64,000 nucleotides of DNA from NCBI RefSeq assembly GCF_030704535.1, contig NC_081822.1, positions 36,460,001 to 36,524,000 of the forward strand, written 5' to 3'. Shown here piece by piece: positions 35,747 to 45,233 of the stretch. Position 1 is the stretch's first letter; each line of letters starts with the position of its first letter. Source of the DNA: Vitis vinifera. Lineage: Eukaryota > Streptophyta > Magnoliopsida > Vitales > Vitaceae. A program made the translations under genes and the position numbers. The notes under the pieces are model-generated. The model saw only the letters and a list, made by a program, of their open reading frames with translations, did no database searches and was not told where the DNA came from.

Positions 35747-35969
35747 TATTACTGGTTTCAAGATTCACAATAGCAAAAAAATTGCTCAGTTTTCATCCTT
35801 GAACTGTGTAAACTAACAAAGTACAAAAAGGAGGTATATATATAAGTTGAACTTTCTCCTAACCAACTATACAGCTCAATATATCTAAAAATGTAAAAAA
35901 CAAAAACACAAAGGGTAATTTCTTATGTAAGGACCGAGTTATTAGAAAGAATACCTTGCTACTCTAATA
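35747..35969 (-). repeat. 3' LTR of the deleted copia element
   Basis: It matches 38295-38545 except for a ~20-bp gap near its start and scattered substitutions. Its ends are tatta..taata. Confidence 0.8.
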
Positions 35970-36118
35970 CTCTGTCTCAAGGTGGATAATGAATATCATG
36001 AATTCCCATCTTGTGAAAAAGAAACTTGAACTAGTTTGGAAAAAGTGGCTTGGTTAGAAGATCTGCAATCTGGTTTTGAGAAGAGACATGGAGTGAGATA
36101 ATCTGCTTGTATTTTTTC

Positions 36119-38239
36119 TCAGACAAGATGACAATCTATCTCAATGTGCTTGGTCCGCTTGTGAAACACCAGATTGGTTGCAATGTGGAGGGCTGCTTCA
36201 TTATCACAGTATAAAATTTCTGGTTGCTTGTGTTCAATGCTAAAGTCTCGAAGAAGAGATAATAACCACACAAGTTCACAAGTCACATTTGCCATTGCTC
36301 TATATTCGACTTCAGCTGATGATCGAGGTACTGTATTTTGCTTCTTAGATTTCCATGAAACCAGAGAGTTCCCAAGAAAGATACAAAATCCACTAATAGA
36401 TCGTCTTGAATCCTTACAAGCTACCAAATCTGCATCAGCAAAGGCTTTGAGTTGAGTTGTTGAAGAGGAAGGAAAGTAGAGACTCCATCCAAATGATCCT
36501 TTGATATATTGCAGAACTTGATAAGCAACTTGAAGATATCAGGCCTAGTGTTTGTGAGGTAAAGAAGCTTACCAATCAGTCGTCTATGCACTCTTGGGTC
36601 TTCAAGCAATTCCCCATCGTCTTGTGAAAGCCTAACAAGAGAGGGGTGTCCTAAACAACTATGCCAAAGCTGATGATTAGACTTTGTGGCATTATTACAA
36701 GTAGCTGAGAGGCGAGAAAACATAGGGAAAAGGTTGGCAGGATCCAAGATATAGAGATTTTCGAAGCAGCTACCCATCCCAATCATCTTCTCTTGCATAC
36801 GGTCTTGAATAAGACAAGATTCAGAGAGAAAGTGTACTGAGCAGTGGTGAAATTGGGTGAGAGCACTAATGGAAAAAAGATTGAATCGAAATTGAAGTAC
36901 ATATAAAACATCATCAACAACAAGACCAGTAAACAACTCAATAGACCCAATTCGAGTGATAGGAACAAAGTGACCATTCGGTAGAGTGACATTAGAATTC
37001 CTTGAAAGAAGAGAGGTTTTAAACAAGTGCAGGGAAATGCACACGTGATGTGTAGCACCAGTGTCAAGTACCCAGGAATTGGGAGGAATCGAATTATGAG
37101 AAAATGAAGATGAAAAATAATATTTACCAAGGAAATTTGAGCCTGAAGAGGCTCCCTGCTCTTGTGATTCTAAAGTGACAGTCGTGCTTCGATGTAGTTG
37201 TGAACTCAGCAAAGCGATAAGTTGTTGACATTGGTTGGAGGCAAGAGCACCCAATGTTGCATCTGATGAAGCAGAACCTATATTGTCGGATACAACAAAA
37301 GTGATTTGATGGGCTTGAGCTTCACCCATTGAATTCTTCGATCGGGGCTTGTATCTAGGGGGATACCCATGAGGCTCGTAGCACTTGTCGATTGTATGTC
37401 CTTGAAGACCACAATGGACACACTGAGGATGCTCTCACTTTCTTTTAGAAGGAACACTACTAGTATGAGCATTTGCTGAAGCTGAATTGGAATCACCCAG
37501 AACTAGAGGATTCCCAAAAGATGAGAATCCATAATTGATATTCCGTTGTCGGTTCTCTTGAATCACAAGTGCAAAAACTTTCGTAAGAAGTGGAGGAGCT
37601 TCTATCATCAAAATTTGACCCCTGGTCTGTGCATAAGAATCATTTAACCCCATTAAAAATTGGATTACATATTCTTATTGTTGATAATCTGACCAAGCTT
37701 GCATTCCACCACAATGACAAACAGGTAGGGGTTGAAAATTCTTAAGCTCTTCCCAAAGGATCTTGAATCGTGTATAATAAGCATTAATATTGAGAGCTCC
37801 TTGCTGCAACATAATAAGTTGCTTCTTAAGTTGGAAGATGCGAGGGGCATTACTCTGGCAGAAACGGTCACATAGATCTGTCCAGATCTCATGGGCACTA
37901 CCGATGTACATGATGCTCTCTGCAATTTCTTTGGAAACAAAATTCAAGAGCCAAGAAATTACCATGCTATTGCAGCGGTTCCAGGCATTGAAGAGAAGGT
38001 CATTGAACGCAGACCGAGAAATGCAACCATCGACGAATCCCACCTTATTCTTCGCCGTCAACAATCATCATAGCTCTACTCCTAGTATTGTAATTGCTTC
38101 TAGATAAATGGTGTGAAACGAGGATGAGCCTAGGATGATCTCCAATGTGGAGATAAAATGGATTGTTAGAATCCTCCATTGGCGATGGGTCTGAGGAACC
38201 AACTACGGCATGGGCATACGACTGGTTGCCCCGAGCCAT
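36119..38239 (-). pseudogene. copia gag-pol remnant: gag, zinc knuckle, protease, RNase H
   Basis: On the minus strand: gag (38239-37675, with frame changes) reads FNDLLFNAWNRCNSMVISWL and SAHEIWTDLCDRF, the copia UBN2 pattern. A CX2CX4HX4C knuckle (CVHCGLQGHTIDKC) lies near 37385-37425. A retropepsin-like LDTGATHHVC lies near 37055. The pre-integrase stretch QLWHSCLGHPSLVRLSQ lies near 36630. After an abrupt join, DPRVHRRLIGKLLYLTNTRP and RNase H follow, with AEVEYRAMANVTCELVWL and a CDNEAALHIA block, in 36427-36119. The jump from pre-integrase to post-RT sequence shows an internal deletion of integrase and RT. Confidence 0.8.
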
Positions 38240-38294
38240 TAGGTGAAGAAGAAGATGGAAACAGAGGCGAGCAAAAGGGAAAGCTCTGATACTA

Positions 38295-38545
38295 TATTAT
38301 TGGTTTCAATTAGAAAATGAGAAAGAAAATGAAGATTCACAATAGCATAAAAATTGCTCTATTTTTCATTCTTGAACTATGTAAAACAACAAAGTACAAA
38401 AAGGAGCTATATATATCAGTTCTGAGACTTTCTCTTAACCAACTATACAGCTCAGCATATCTAAAATTGTGAAAAACAAAAACACAAAGGGTAATTTCTT
38501 ATGTAAGGACCGAGTTATTACAAAGAATACCCTGCTACTCTAATA
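38295..38545 (-). repeat. 5' LTR of the deleted copia element
   Basis: The leader and primer-binding site lie to its left on the plus strand, so it is the 5' LTR in minus orientation. Its ends are tatta..taata. Confidence 0.8.
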
Positions 38546-38550
38546 AAGAC

Positions 38551-39540
38551 TGTGACTTTGAATAATGTATTGCACCTTAAGAATGTCCCCACTAGCATAT
38601 CTCTATTGAGACATCTAATATACCTCTAATGTATTTTCATTATTTATAATTATTTTTAAAAAATGAAAATGATGCAAGTAAATTTAAAAATTTATACAAT
38701 TTCTTAAAATTTTAACCAACAGTAAATATAAAAATTATTTATGTTTATAAAATTAAATTAATAAAAAAATATTTAATTTTTAAAATTAAATTTCAAACAT
38801 GTTTTTTATTTTATTAACTCAATCAAACATGTTTTTTTATTTTTGAGAATAAAAAATGTTTTCCATAATTTAGTTTCCAAAAACAATTTTAAAAAAATAA
38901 AATAAAATAAAAAAGGTTTTTAAAATTAAAACTCATTGCAAAGTTTTCAACCCAAAACAAAAGAACAATTAGAATTCATCGTAAAGTTTTCAATTCAAGA
39001 CATTAACCAATTTAAAACTCATTGCAGTCAGGAGATCAGTTATTGCGCACAAAACTGATTGAATCAAATCATAACTAAGATAACCCATGGGTTGAAACTA
39101 CTTGCCCTTCGTCATCATCAACTTCTTTTCTCTCTCCTTGCTTCTCCCCTAGAGAAAGAACACGAAGATGACTTTAGTTGTTCCATTAAGTATTATCTCT
39201 AATCATGAAAAAGGAAAAAAGAAGGCTCCCAACAATATCCATGAAAAAAATATATATATAAAAATGCTCAATTAATTACATATATGCCTACTAATAATTC
39301 GAGCCCAAAAGTAGGACAAATAACGTACTTGGAACATTCACCACTACCAGTCGATGTTTTGTGCGCTAATCTCCCTCTGTGGTCATATTCAAATGAAGAG
39401 AGTATCAATAACAGTTAAAATAGATGAGAAATGGTAGCAGTTTAGTTACAACTTACAACAGGTAAGTAGTTTTAGTATAAGTAAAGCTCTTCATGGCAGC
39501 TTGGTGTTAGTGTGCAGTGAAGTGATTTCAAATAAAACAC
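38551..39540. other. AT-rich spacer
   Basis: No gene or recognisable repeat. The segment 39340-39365 may be the start of a short 3' exon of the fragment at 39541-39882. Confidence 0.45.
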
Positions 39541-39882
39541 TCACATGACAGCTTGGGAGAAGACAAGCAAAGGGAATTCTTCATTTTTGCATTTAATATC
39601 GGTGAAGTCATAAACTTGACGCCTCAAATATCTAACTGATAATGCTGCTTGTGACGGGGCTACCTTTTCCGATTCTACTTGAAAAACAAAGACATAGAGA
39701 GCGAAACCGTTGTCGCCTACGTAAGGCACCAGCCCACACATATACTCCCCCTGCTCCCTTGTTTCAGCCAGAATTGCATCACTCCCTAATAGAAAGCCAG
39801 GAATTTGCGGTCCAGTTTTTGAAGAATCAAACTCTAAAGAGTAGCCATCCTTCTGCTCAGGCCCATCCATGATAGCCCACAC
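39541..39882 (-). pseudogene. Unidentified gene exon cut at the duplication breakpoint
   Basis: A minus-strand open frame of 113 codons reads GPEQKDGYSLEFDSSKTGPQ, IPGFLLGSDAILAETREQGE and FALYVFVFQVESEKV. It ends with CAAGCTGTCAT then gtgagtg, a good splice donor. A downstream acceptor (ccacag at ~39375) keeps the frame open into GRLAHKTSTGSGECSKYV. The 5' side stops exactly where the PPR duplicate begins (39883), so the gene is truncated. I do not recognise the family. Confidence 0.4.
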
Positions 39883-40165
39883 AGATTTGGCTGAATTTTC
39901 TGTTCAAAAAATGATTGATATGGATCCAAATAATGGTGGTTATGGTCTAATGTTGGCAAATATATGGGGGTTTAGGCAAGTGGGATGAGGTTCAGAAGGT
40001 TCGGAAGGTGTTGAAGGAGCAGAATGCTCGCAAGACCCCTGGTTGCAGTTGGGTTGAAATTGACAACCAAGTTCATCAGTTTCATTCTGTTGATAAAACA
40101 CATCCTAGAACAGAGGAGATATACAATACATTGGAGAGTCTCATTAGTTTTGTTCTAGCTTACAG
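39883..40165 (+). pseudogene. Truncated 3' end of the PPR gene (duplicate)
   Basis: It matches codons ~437-529 of the PPR gene (HTDLAEFS, IDMDPNNGGYG, TPGCSWVEIDNQVHQF, HPRTEEIYNTLESLIS). A frameshift at 'atatgggggtttaggcaag' breaks it (the intact gene has 'atatatggggagctaggc'). It has no start or upstream repeats. Confidence 0.85.
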
Positions 40166-40199
40166 GTGTGGGGGTTTCTCCTGCAATCATTAAAATGAG

Positions 40200-41925
40200 C
40201 AGTTTAAAAAGATAAATTTTTGAGTTTGCAGGAGTTCAAATTTGATCCCTAATTCTCAAACTAAATGTTTCACATGCCGGCAGCATGGTTATAATAGCTA
40301 AACTCTATTCTGACTTGGTGGGCAAGCCCTTCAATTCCTCATGGTATGCTGAAGCCAAGTCTGCTGTGGCTCCAAATCCACAATGCTGGTTTTTACATCA
40401 TTCCTGGTAAGAATCTTCTGACTCTTCTTGTTTTTATTACCCCATTTGGTGACATACCCTGCCCTTTCTATCCAAGAGTTGGCATCTCATTTCCTTGAAT
40501 CCTCGTGTCATTCAATGAAGAAAACTTTATGTTATCTATTCATTTTGACATTGTGGAGATTGATTGGAGTTTTGTCATTATCACTTCCGGACTTCTATTT
40601 GACTCAACAAGAAGATAGTAAAGATATAGGAGCTTCCTAATCCCCTAATTTTACTCCTCATCCTGGTCTTTTAATTCATACAGTGAACTCGGGTTTGAAG
40701 CAAAGATGAGTTCGGAATGGTTGAAATGGGGTTCATCAATTTAGCTATATAGCCATTCTCCACAAGGAATTTGATGGAGGAAGGTGAGAGTATGTGGCAG
40801 ACAAGTAAAGTCCGGGTTTCTCAGGTACAGCTCTAAGCTCTCAAGTCCCATTTGTGGGAGTTCTTAAATTATTTTCAAGTTTCTATGCTTGTTGATCTCA
40901 TCTGTTCATCTTTCTTTTCATATTATTTCCCGATTTCCTAGTATGATTAGATGTCTGTATTGTGTTTCTCTATAAAAAAAAAAAAAAAATGATTGAAGTG
41001 GTAATAATCTAGAACCAACATGTCATAATGTATCAGTTTGATATATATAATGTGTGTAGGGTTTTGGAATTCAGGTGTCATATTGAACTTCAAATTTGTC
41101 CTAGTTTCTTTACGGATACAACTCAATTAACTGGGTTGTGAGTCTGTTGAGGAAATCTTGTCTTTGTTATATACATTCATGTTTGCTTAGACTTTTGGTG
41201 CTGGGTTGGGTGGGGGAGAGGAGAAGAATCTTAATGTGATTAAACTTCTGAATAAGAAAACTGTTGGATTTTGAGTTTGTAGGGTGTGGGAGAATTTGAT
41301 AGTTATCATCTTAAAACCCATTTCGTAGAAATTCTTCCTTCATACATCCAACCTTCAAGCTAATTTGGTCTCCAATGATATTGAATGGTTTCTCTTCTTC
41401 ATCTAGTGGATAAAATTGTTCCTGCGTGATTCTTTTTTCTGGGACCATGCAACAGCCATTACTAAATATTTCTTAGGTAAGATAGGGGCTCAATGTTAAA
41501 GTAATATATGGAAAATTTTCTCTCCATTCTCTCTCCATGGATATCCTTCCCCTTGCTGTTCAGATTTCTGCTGACATCTTCAACCTGAATAATGAAAGAT
41601 CTTATTAATTAGTCATCAGGATAGAAGTTGAAAGAGGGTTGGTTCTCTCCTTTATATGGAAATCAGATGTCCCATGCCTGGAGTCAATCTCTTCACTTTT
41701 TCTTTTGCTAGTATTTCCTATCCTGTTTATTTCATCTTGTTTTTATGAACCCGAGGTTCCTATTAAGTTTGAGGGAAAGCATCATTGTTTTATTGTACCA
41801 TCATTTTGGTGTCTATGAATCAAAGACGAGATTATAATTTTCTAAGACAGCAAATTGTTTGTTACATTCAACAACAATGCCAAGCTTCTGACTATTGAGA
41901 GATCAGTGCAGGGGCGGATCATGTT
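40200..41925. other. Non-coding part of duplication copy B
   Basis: No gene; it aligns with 27530-29590 of copy A. Confidence 0.5.
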
Positions 41926-42391
41926 GACCTCACTTCTCAACCCCCTGGGCGGGATTACTCCATGAACTGCACACCACAGAAGAAGATGATGTTCTAATTA
42001 TTAGCCTTCCAACATTTTCTGTGACCTTAAATTCTGATAGTTGAGCATCAATGAACACATCTTATCAGTCAGTACTGGTTCTTTGGATCTGTCATCCGAC
42101 CAGTCACCACCACACAGTGCGACCAGACCAGAAATAAGCTGTTCAATATCATCTGCAAGACCTCACTTCTCAACCCCCTGGGTGGGATTACTCCATGAAC
42201 TGCACACCATAGAAGAAGATGATGTTCTAATTATTAGCCTTCCAACATTTTCCGTGACCTTAAATTCTGATAGTTGAGCATCAATGAACACATCTTATCA
42301 GTCAGTACTGGTTCTTTGGATCTGTCATCCGACCAGTCACCACCACCCTGTGCGACCAGACCAGAAATAAGCTGTTCAATATCATCTGCAA
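41926..42391. repeat. 233-bp tandem duplication inside copy B
   Basis: 'gacctcacttctcaaccccc' starts at 41926 and again at 42159 and the two copies are almost identical. Copy A has this segment once (29595-29850). Both carry the antisense exon-like sequence described at 29599-29838. Confidence 0.85.
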
Positions 42392-42712
42392 TCTGTAGAT
42401 TCTTTCAGAAAACAAGCAGTTTCAGAACGTCTTGTTAACTTCGTGCATAGGACTGGTTATGAAGTATCCCTGTTCTCAATTTTTTTTTTTTTCAGTCTAC
42501 TTGGTTGTGGAGATGCACGTATATAATATTCTCATGGAACAGAATTTTGTGGAAAGACGAAATAACATATCACAACTTCATGTTTACATTAACTGCCTTG
42601 GGAAAACACACCTTGACTCATCATAGTCACAACTCACAGGGAAGATCAAACTATAAACTTATTCTCAGAGACAAAACAAAGCTTTTCACCAGACAGCCTC
42701 TCTCAGGTCAAG

Positions 42713-43273
42713 TCAAAGTTCCTGTTTGGAGGTTTCACTTTTGAGCTTGGGGTTCTCTTCCTCATCTCCTCCAGCAATGCTGACCACCTTGGGACCCTTG
42801 ATCCGATCAGACGACAAGTTGGGCAAAGACAAGGTGAGCACCCCATTCTCAAGCTTGGCCTTAACACCCTCCAAGTCTACATTATTAGGCAGCCTGAACT
42901 GCCTCCAGAACTTGCCATAGGACCTCTCCATCCGGTGCCAGTGGTCACCTTTCTTCTCCTCTTCCTTCTTCCTCTCCCCGCTCACCCTCAGCACTCTTTG
43001 GCTCTCGTCCACCTCTATCTTCACCTCCTCCTTCCTCAGACCCGGGATGTCCATCATGATAACATGTCCCTCAGGTGTCTCCTTCCAGTCCACCCTGGCT
43101 GGAGAGGGGGCTAGGTCCGCATCCCTGTCGAGGCCCAAGGGGATCTGCTCCAGAACTCGGAATGGATCTGGGAAACGGTCCGACCAGATGTCCAACAGGG
43201 ACCCCTGGGTCGACCCAGCTGCAAGGAAGAACACAAGCAATAGCAGCAAAGAAGAAACAAGAGAGTGTTTCAT
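42713..43273 (-). CDS. Endoplasmic-reticulum small heat-shock protein (HSP22-class)
   Basis: Intronless gene of 186 residues. It acts as an ATP-independent holdase chaperone in the ER lumen under heat stress. An N-terminal signal peptide (residues 1-24: [24 protein letters not shown]) is followed by an alpha-crystallin domain (about 57-155: [40 protein letters not shown], then the [10 protein letters not shown] block) and an acidic tail ending KQEL, an ER-retrieval signal of the K/HDEL type. The length fits ER-class sHSPs (~180-195). The start is the first ATG, followed by the hydrophobic core. The promoter has a TATA box and a heat-shock element at 43333-43365. A truncated duplicate of its 3' end lies at 30150-30235. 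Confidence 0.93.
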   Translation of the reverse strand: MKHSLVSSLLLLLVFFLAAGSTQGSLLDIWSDRFPDPFRVLEQIPLGLDRDADLAPSPARVDWKETPEGHVIMMDIPGLRKEEVKIEVDESQRVLRVSGERKKEEEKKGDHWHRMERSYGKFWRQFRLPNNVDLEGVKAKLENGVLTLSLPNLSSDRIKGPKVVSIAGGDEEENPKLKSETSKQEL

Positions 43274-43332
43274 TTTGGATATTGATGTTGATGTTGATGT
43301 TGTATTGATCTGGTGTGTATTGATGTCGTTTA

Positions 43333-43341
43333 CTTATAAAG
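43333..43341 (-). promoter_or_regulatory. TATA box of the sHSP gene
   Basis: 'cttataaag' on the plus strand (CTTTATAAG on minus) lies 60-68 bp upstream of the ATG at 43273, giving a leader of about 35 nt. Confidence 0.65.
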
Positions 43342-43352
43342 GCGGGGGTGGG

Positions 43353-43365
43353 TTCTTGAAAGTTC
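43353..43365 (-). promoter_or_regulatory. Heat-shock element, three perfect units
   Basis: ttcttgaaagttc reads TTCnnGAAnnTTC (minus strand GAAnnTTCnnGAA), a perfect three-unit HSF-binding site about 12 bp upstream of the TATA box. A further GAA..TTC cluster lies at about 43401-43422 on the minus strand (GGAATCTTCTTCC). Confidence 0.75.
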
Positions 43366-43419
43366 TGGTACATGGAAGAATGGATAGGAATGGAAATGGG
43401 AAGAAGATTCCAGGGGTTC

Positions 43420-43880
43420 TGAGATGGATCTATGCAATATGATGAGGTGGAAAGAGCAGCTGGCTTACATTAGAATGATGTTCCTGCAGGTTCCAGAGGC
43501 TTCTTTTACATGGCTACTACCCTCACTTCCAGCTTCTTGCGTGATGCCGCCTGGGGCCATGACTGGGCTGAGTCACCCAATTTCATACCAGTCGGGTCAG
43601 CCCAATCATGTTTCTGTCCCTGCTTAGCTTGGTCCATTAAGATCAATTCTGACTGGGCCAAACCCATATTGGGGATCTGAAGATGACCTACTTTAAGGAA
43701 TAGGCCCAATATTGGTTTGATATTTTAATCTGAGCCCGGGTCCCAAGTATTGAAACCCAAAAAACATCTTGTGTGAGATGCAAACCATTGTAAGAAGTGA
43801 AAGTTTTGGCATGTCAATCGTCAAGCAACTGAAAAGCATCATCAGTCGCGTAGTGTTAGATATGCAACTTGAATCCTATC
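43420..43880. other. Upstream region of the sHSP gene
   Basis: No gene is supported; open frames at 43424-43709 on both strands are short and unrelated to known families. GC content is higher than in most spacers here. Confidence 0.4.
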
Positions 43881-45233
43881 TTGATTCTAGGATTTTTCAT
43901 AAGTACAGTAATTGAAAAAAATTATTCTTAAATTATTATAGTAAAAAAAATTATTACAAATATATGATAGTTTTTGCTACCTAGGAGAGAGGGTGAACGG
44001 GTAAATTTTTTTTTTAACCAAAATAATCCTTTCAAAAGAAGATTTTATTTCCATTTAAAAAAAAAAAATTGAAAAGGGAAATCATCTCTTGAAGAGACGA
44101 TTTTCCCATTTTAAAAAAAAAATTAAAAGGGAAATCGTCTCTTGAAGAGAGATTTCCCATTAAAAATTTTTAATATTTTTGTTAAAAAATTCCAAATTAA
44201 AAAAAAAAAAAATCCTCAAGGGAAATCTTAGAAAAAAAAAATTTCTTTAATAATTTGGGATTTTAAAAAAAAAATATTAATTTTTTAATGAGAAATCGTC
44301 TCTTGAAGAGACTATTTCCCTTTTGGAAATTTTTTTTTTTTTTAATTTGGGATTTTTTTAAAAAAATATTAATTTTTTTTAATGGAAATCGTCTCTTGGG
44401 AATTTTTTTTAATTTCGGATTTTTTTTAATGGGAAATCGTCTTTTCAAGAGACGAATTCCCTTTTGGAATTTTTTTTTTTAATAATTTGGGATTTTTAAA
44501 AAAAAAATATTAACCTTTTTTTAAAAAAAAATATTAATTTTTTTTAATGGAAAATCATGTCTTGAAGAGACGATTTCCCTTTTGGATTTTTTTTTTATAA
44601 TTTGGGATTTTTTTTTTAAAAAATATTTATTTTTTTTTAAAAAAATATTTATTTTTTTTAAGAGACGATTTCCCTTTTGAAATTTTTATTTTATATTTTT
44701 TTTTTATAATTTGGGATTTTTTAAACAAAAAATATTAATTTTTTTAATGATTTTTTTTTCTTAATAATTTGGGATTTTTTTAAAAAAAAATATTAATTTT
44801 TTTAATGGGAAATCGTCTCTTGTCTCTTCAAGAGACAATTTCCCTTTTGAAATTTTTTTTTATTAAATTAGTTTCCAATTTTTTTTAATATTAATTTTTT
44901 CTAGGATTTTTTTTTAAAAAATTATTTTTTATAATATTAATTTTTAAAAAAATTTCAAAAGGGAAATCGTCTCTTGACGATTTCCCTTTTGAATTTTTAT
45001 TTTTATTTTTAAATGGGAATATCGTCTATTTAAGAGACGATTTCCCCTTTTGATTTTTTTTTTTTAAATGGAAATAAAATCGTCTTTTGAAAAGACGATT
45101 TTGGTTAAAAAAAAAATTATATGTTCACTCTCTCTCTTAGATAGCAAAAAATATCATATATTTATAATAATTTCTTCAATTACAATAATTTAAGAATAAT
45201 TTTTTTAAATTACTGAAAAGTCCCTTGATTCAA
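43881..45233. mobile_element. Mutator-like (MULE) non-autonomous element with palindrome array
   Basis: The element is 43890-45224 (1335 bp). It is flanked by ttgattcta (43881-43889) and ttgattcaa (45225-45233), an 8/9-base match of the 9-bp size typical of Mutator. Terminal inverted repeats are ~210 bp with small indels: the left runs from ggatttttca.. through 'tatatgatagtttttgctac' and 'gagagggtgaac', and the right complement runs gggacttttcagtaatt.. through 'tatatgatattttttgctat' and 'gagagagtgaac'. The interior is a series of hairpin-forming palindromes built from GGGAAATCGTCTCTT and its complement, separated by T- and A-rich runs. There is no coding capacity. Confidence 0.75.
44024..45103. 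repeat. Array of ~31-bp palindromes
   Basis: Full or near-full palindromes are at 44076-44107, 44129-44158, 44290-44330, 44431-44463, 44549-44579, 44807-44844, 44961-44986, 45015-45046 and 45070-45103 (mirrored by 44024-44052). Half units are at 44383-44400 and 44660-44674. Left arm GGGAAATCGTCTCTT, right arm AAGAGACGATTTCCC. Spacers share 'aatttgggattttttt' and 'aaaaatattaatttttt'. Confidence 0.85.

Larger units (their letters stand above)
35742..38550 (-). mobile_element. Deleted Ty1/copia element with TA..TA LTR ends
   Basis: LTRs (35747-35969 and 38295-38545) flank a ~2.3-kb interior. The target duplication aagac is present at 35742-35746 and 38546-38550. Both LTRs begin tatta and end taata instead of TG..CA. 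On the minus strand, a primer-binding-site relative lies at 38283-38292 (gctctgatac on plus), followed by gag, a CCHC zinc knuckle, a protease-like DTG motif, part of the pre-integrase zinc domain and RNase H. Integrase and most of the reverse transcriptase are missing. Confidence 0.8.
39883..42800 (+). repeat. Segmental duplication block, copy B
   Basis: Counterpart of 27208-30235. Homology begins at 'ccacacagatttggctgaa' and continues into the complete sHSP gene. It differs by small deletions (the 27655-27730 and 27800-27850 text is missing) and by an internal 233-bp tandem duplication. Confidence 0.85.

Noticed and set aside
37790..38107. 105-codon frame on plus strand
   Set aside because: Shadow of the copia gag on the minus strand.
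44024..45103. CRISPR-like array
   Set aside because: The repeated unit is palindromic, spacing is irregular, spacers are homopolymer-rich rather than unique, and the block sits inside a transposon with inverted ends in plant DNA.
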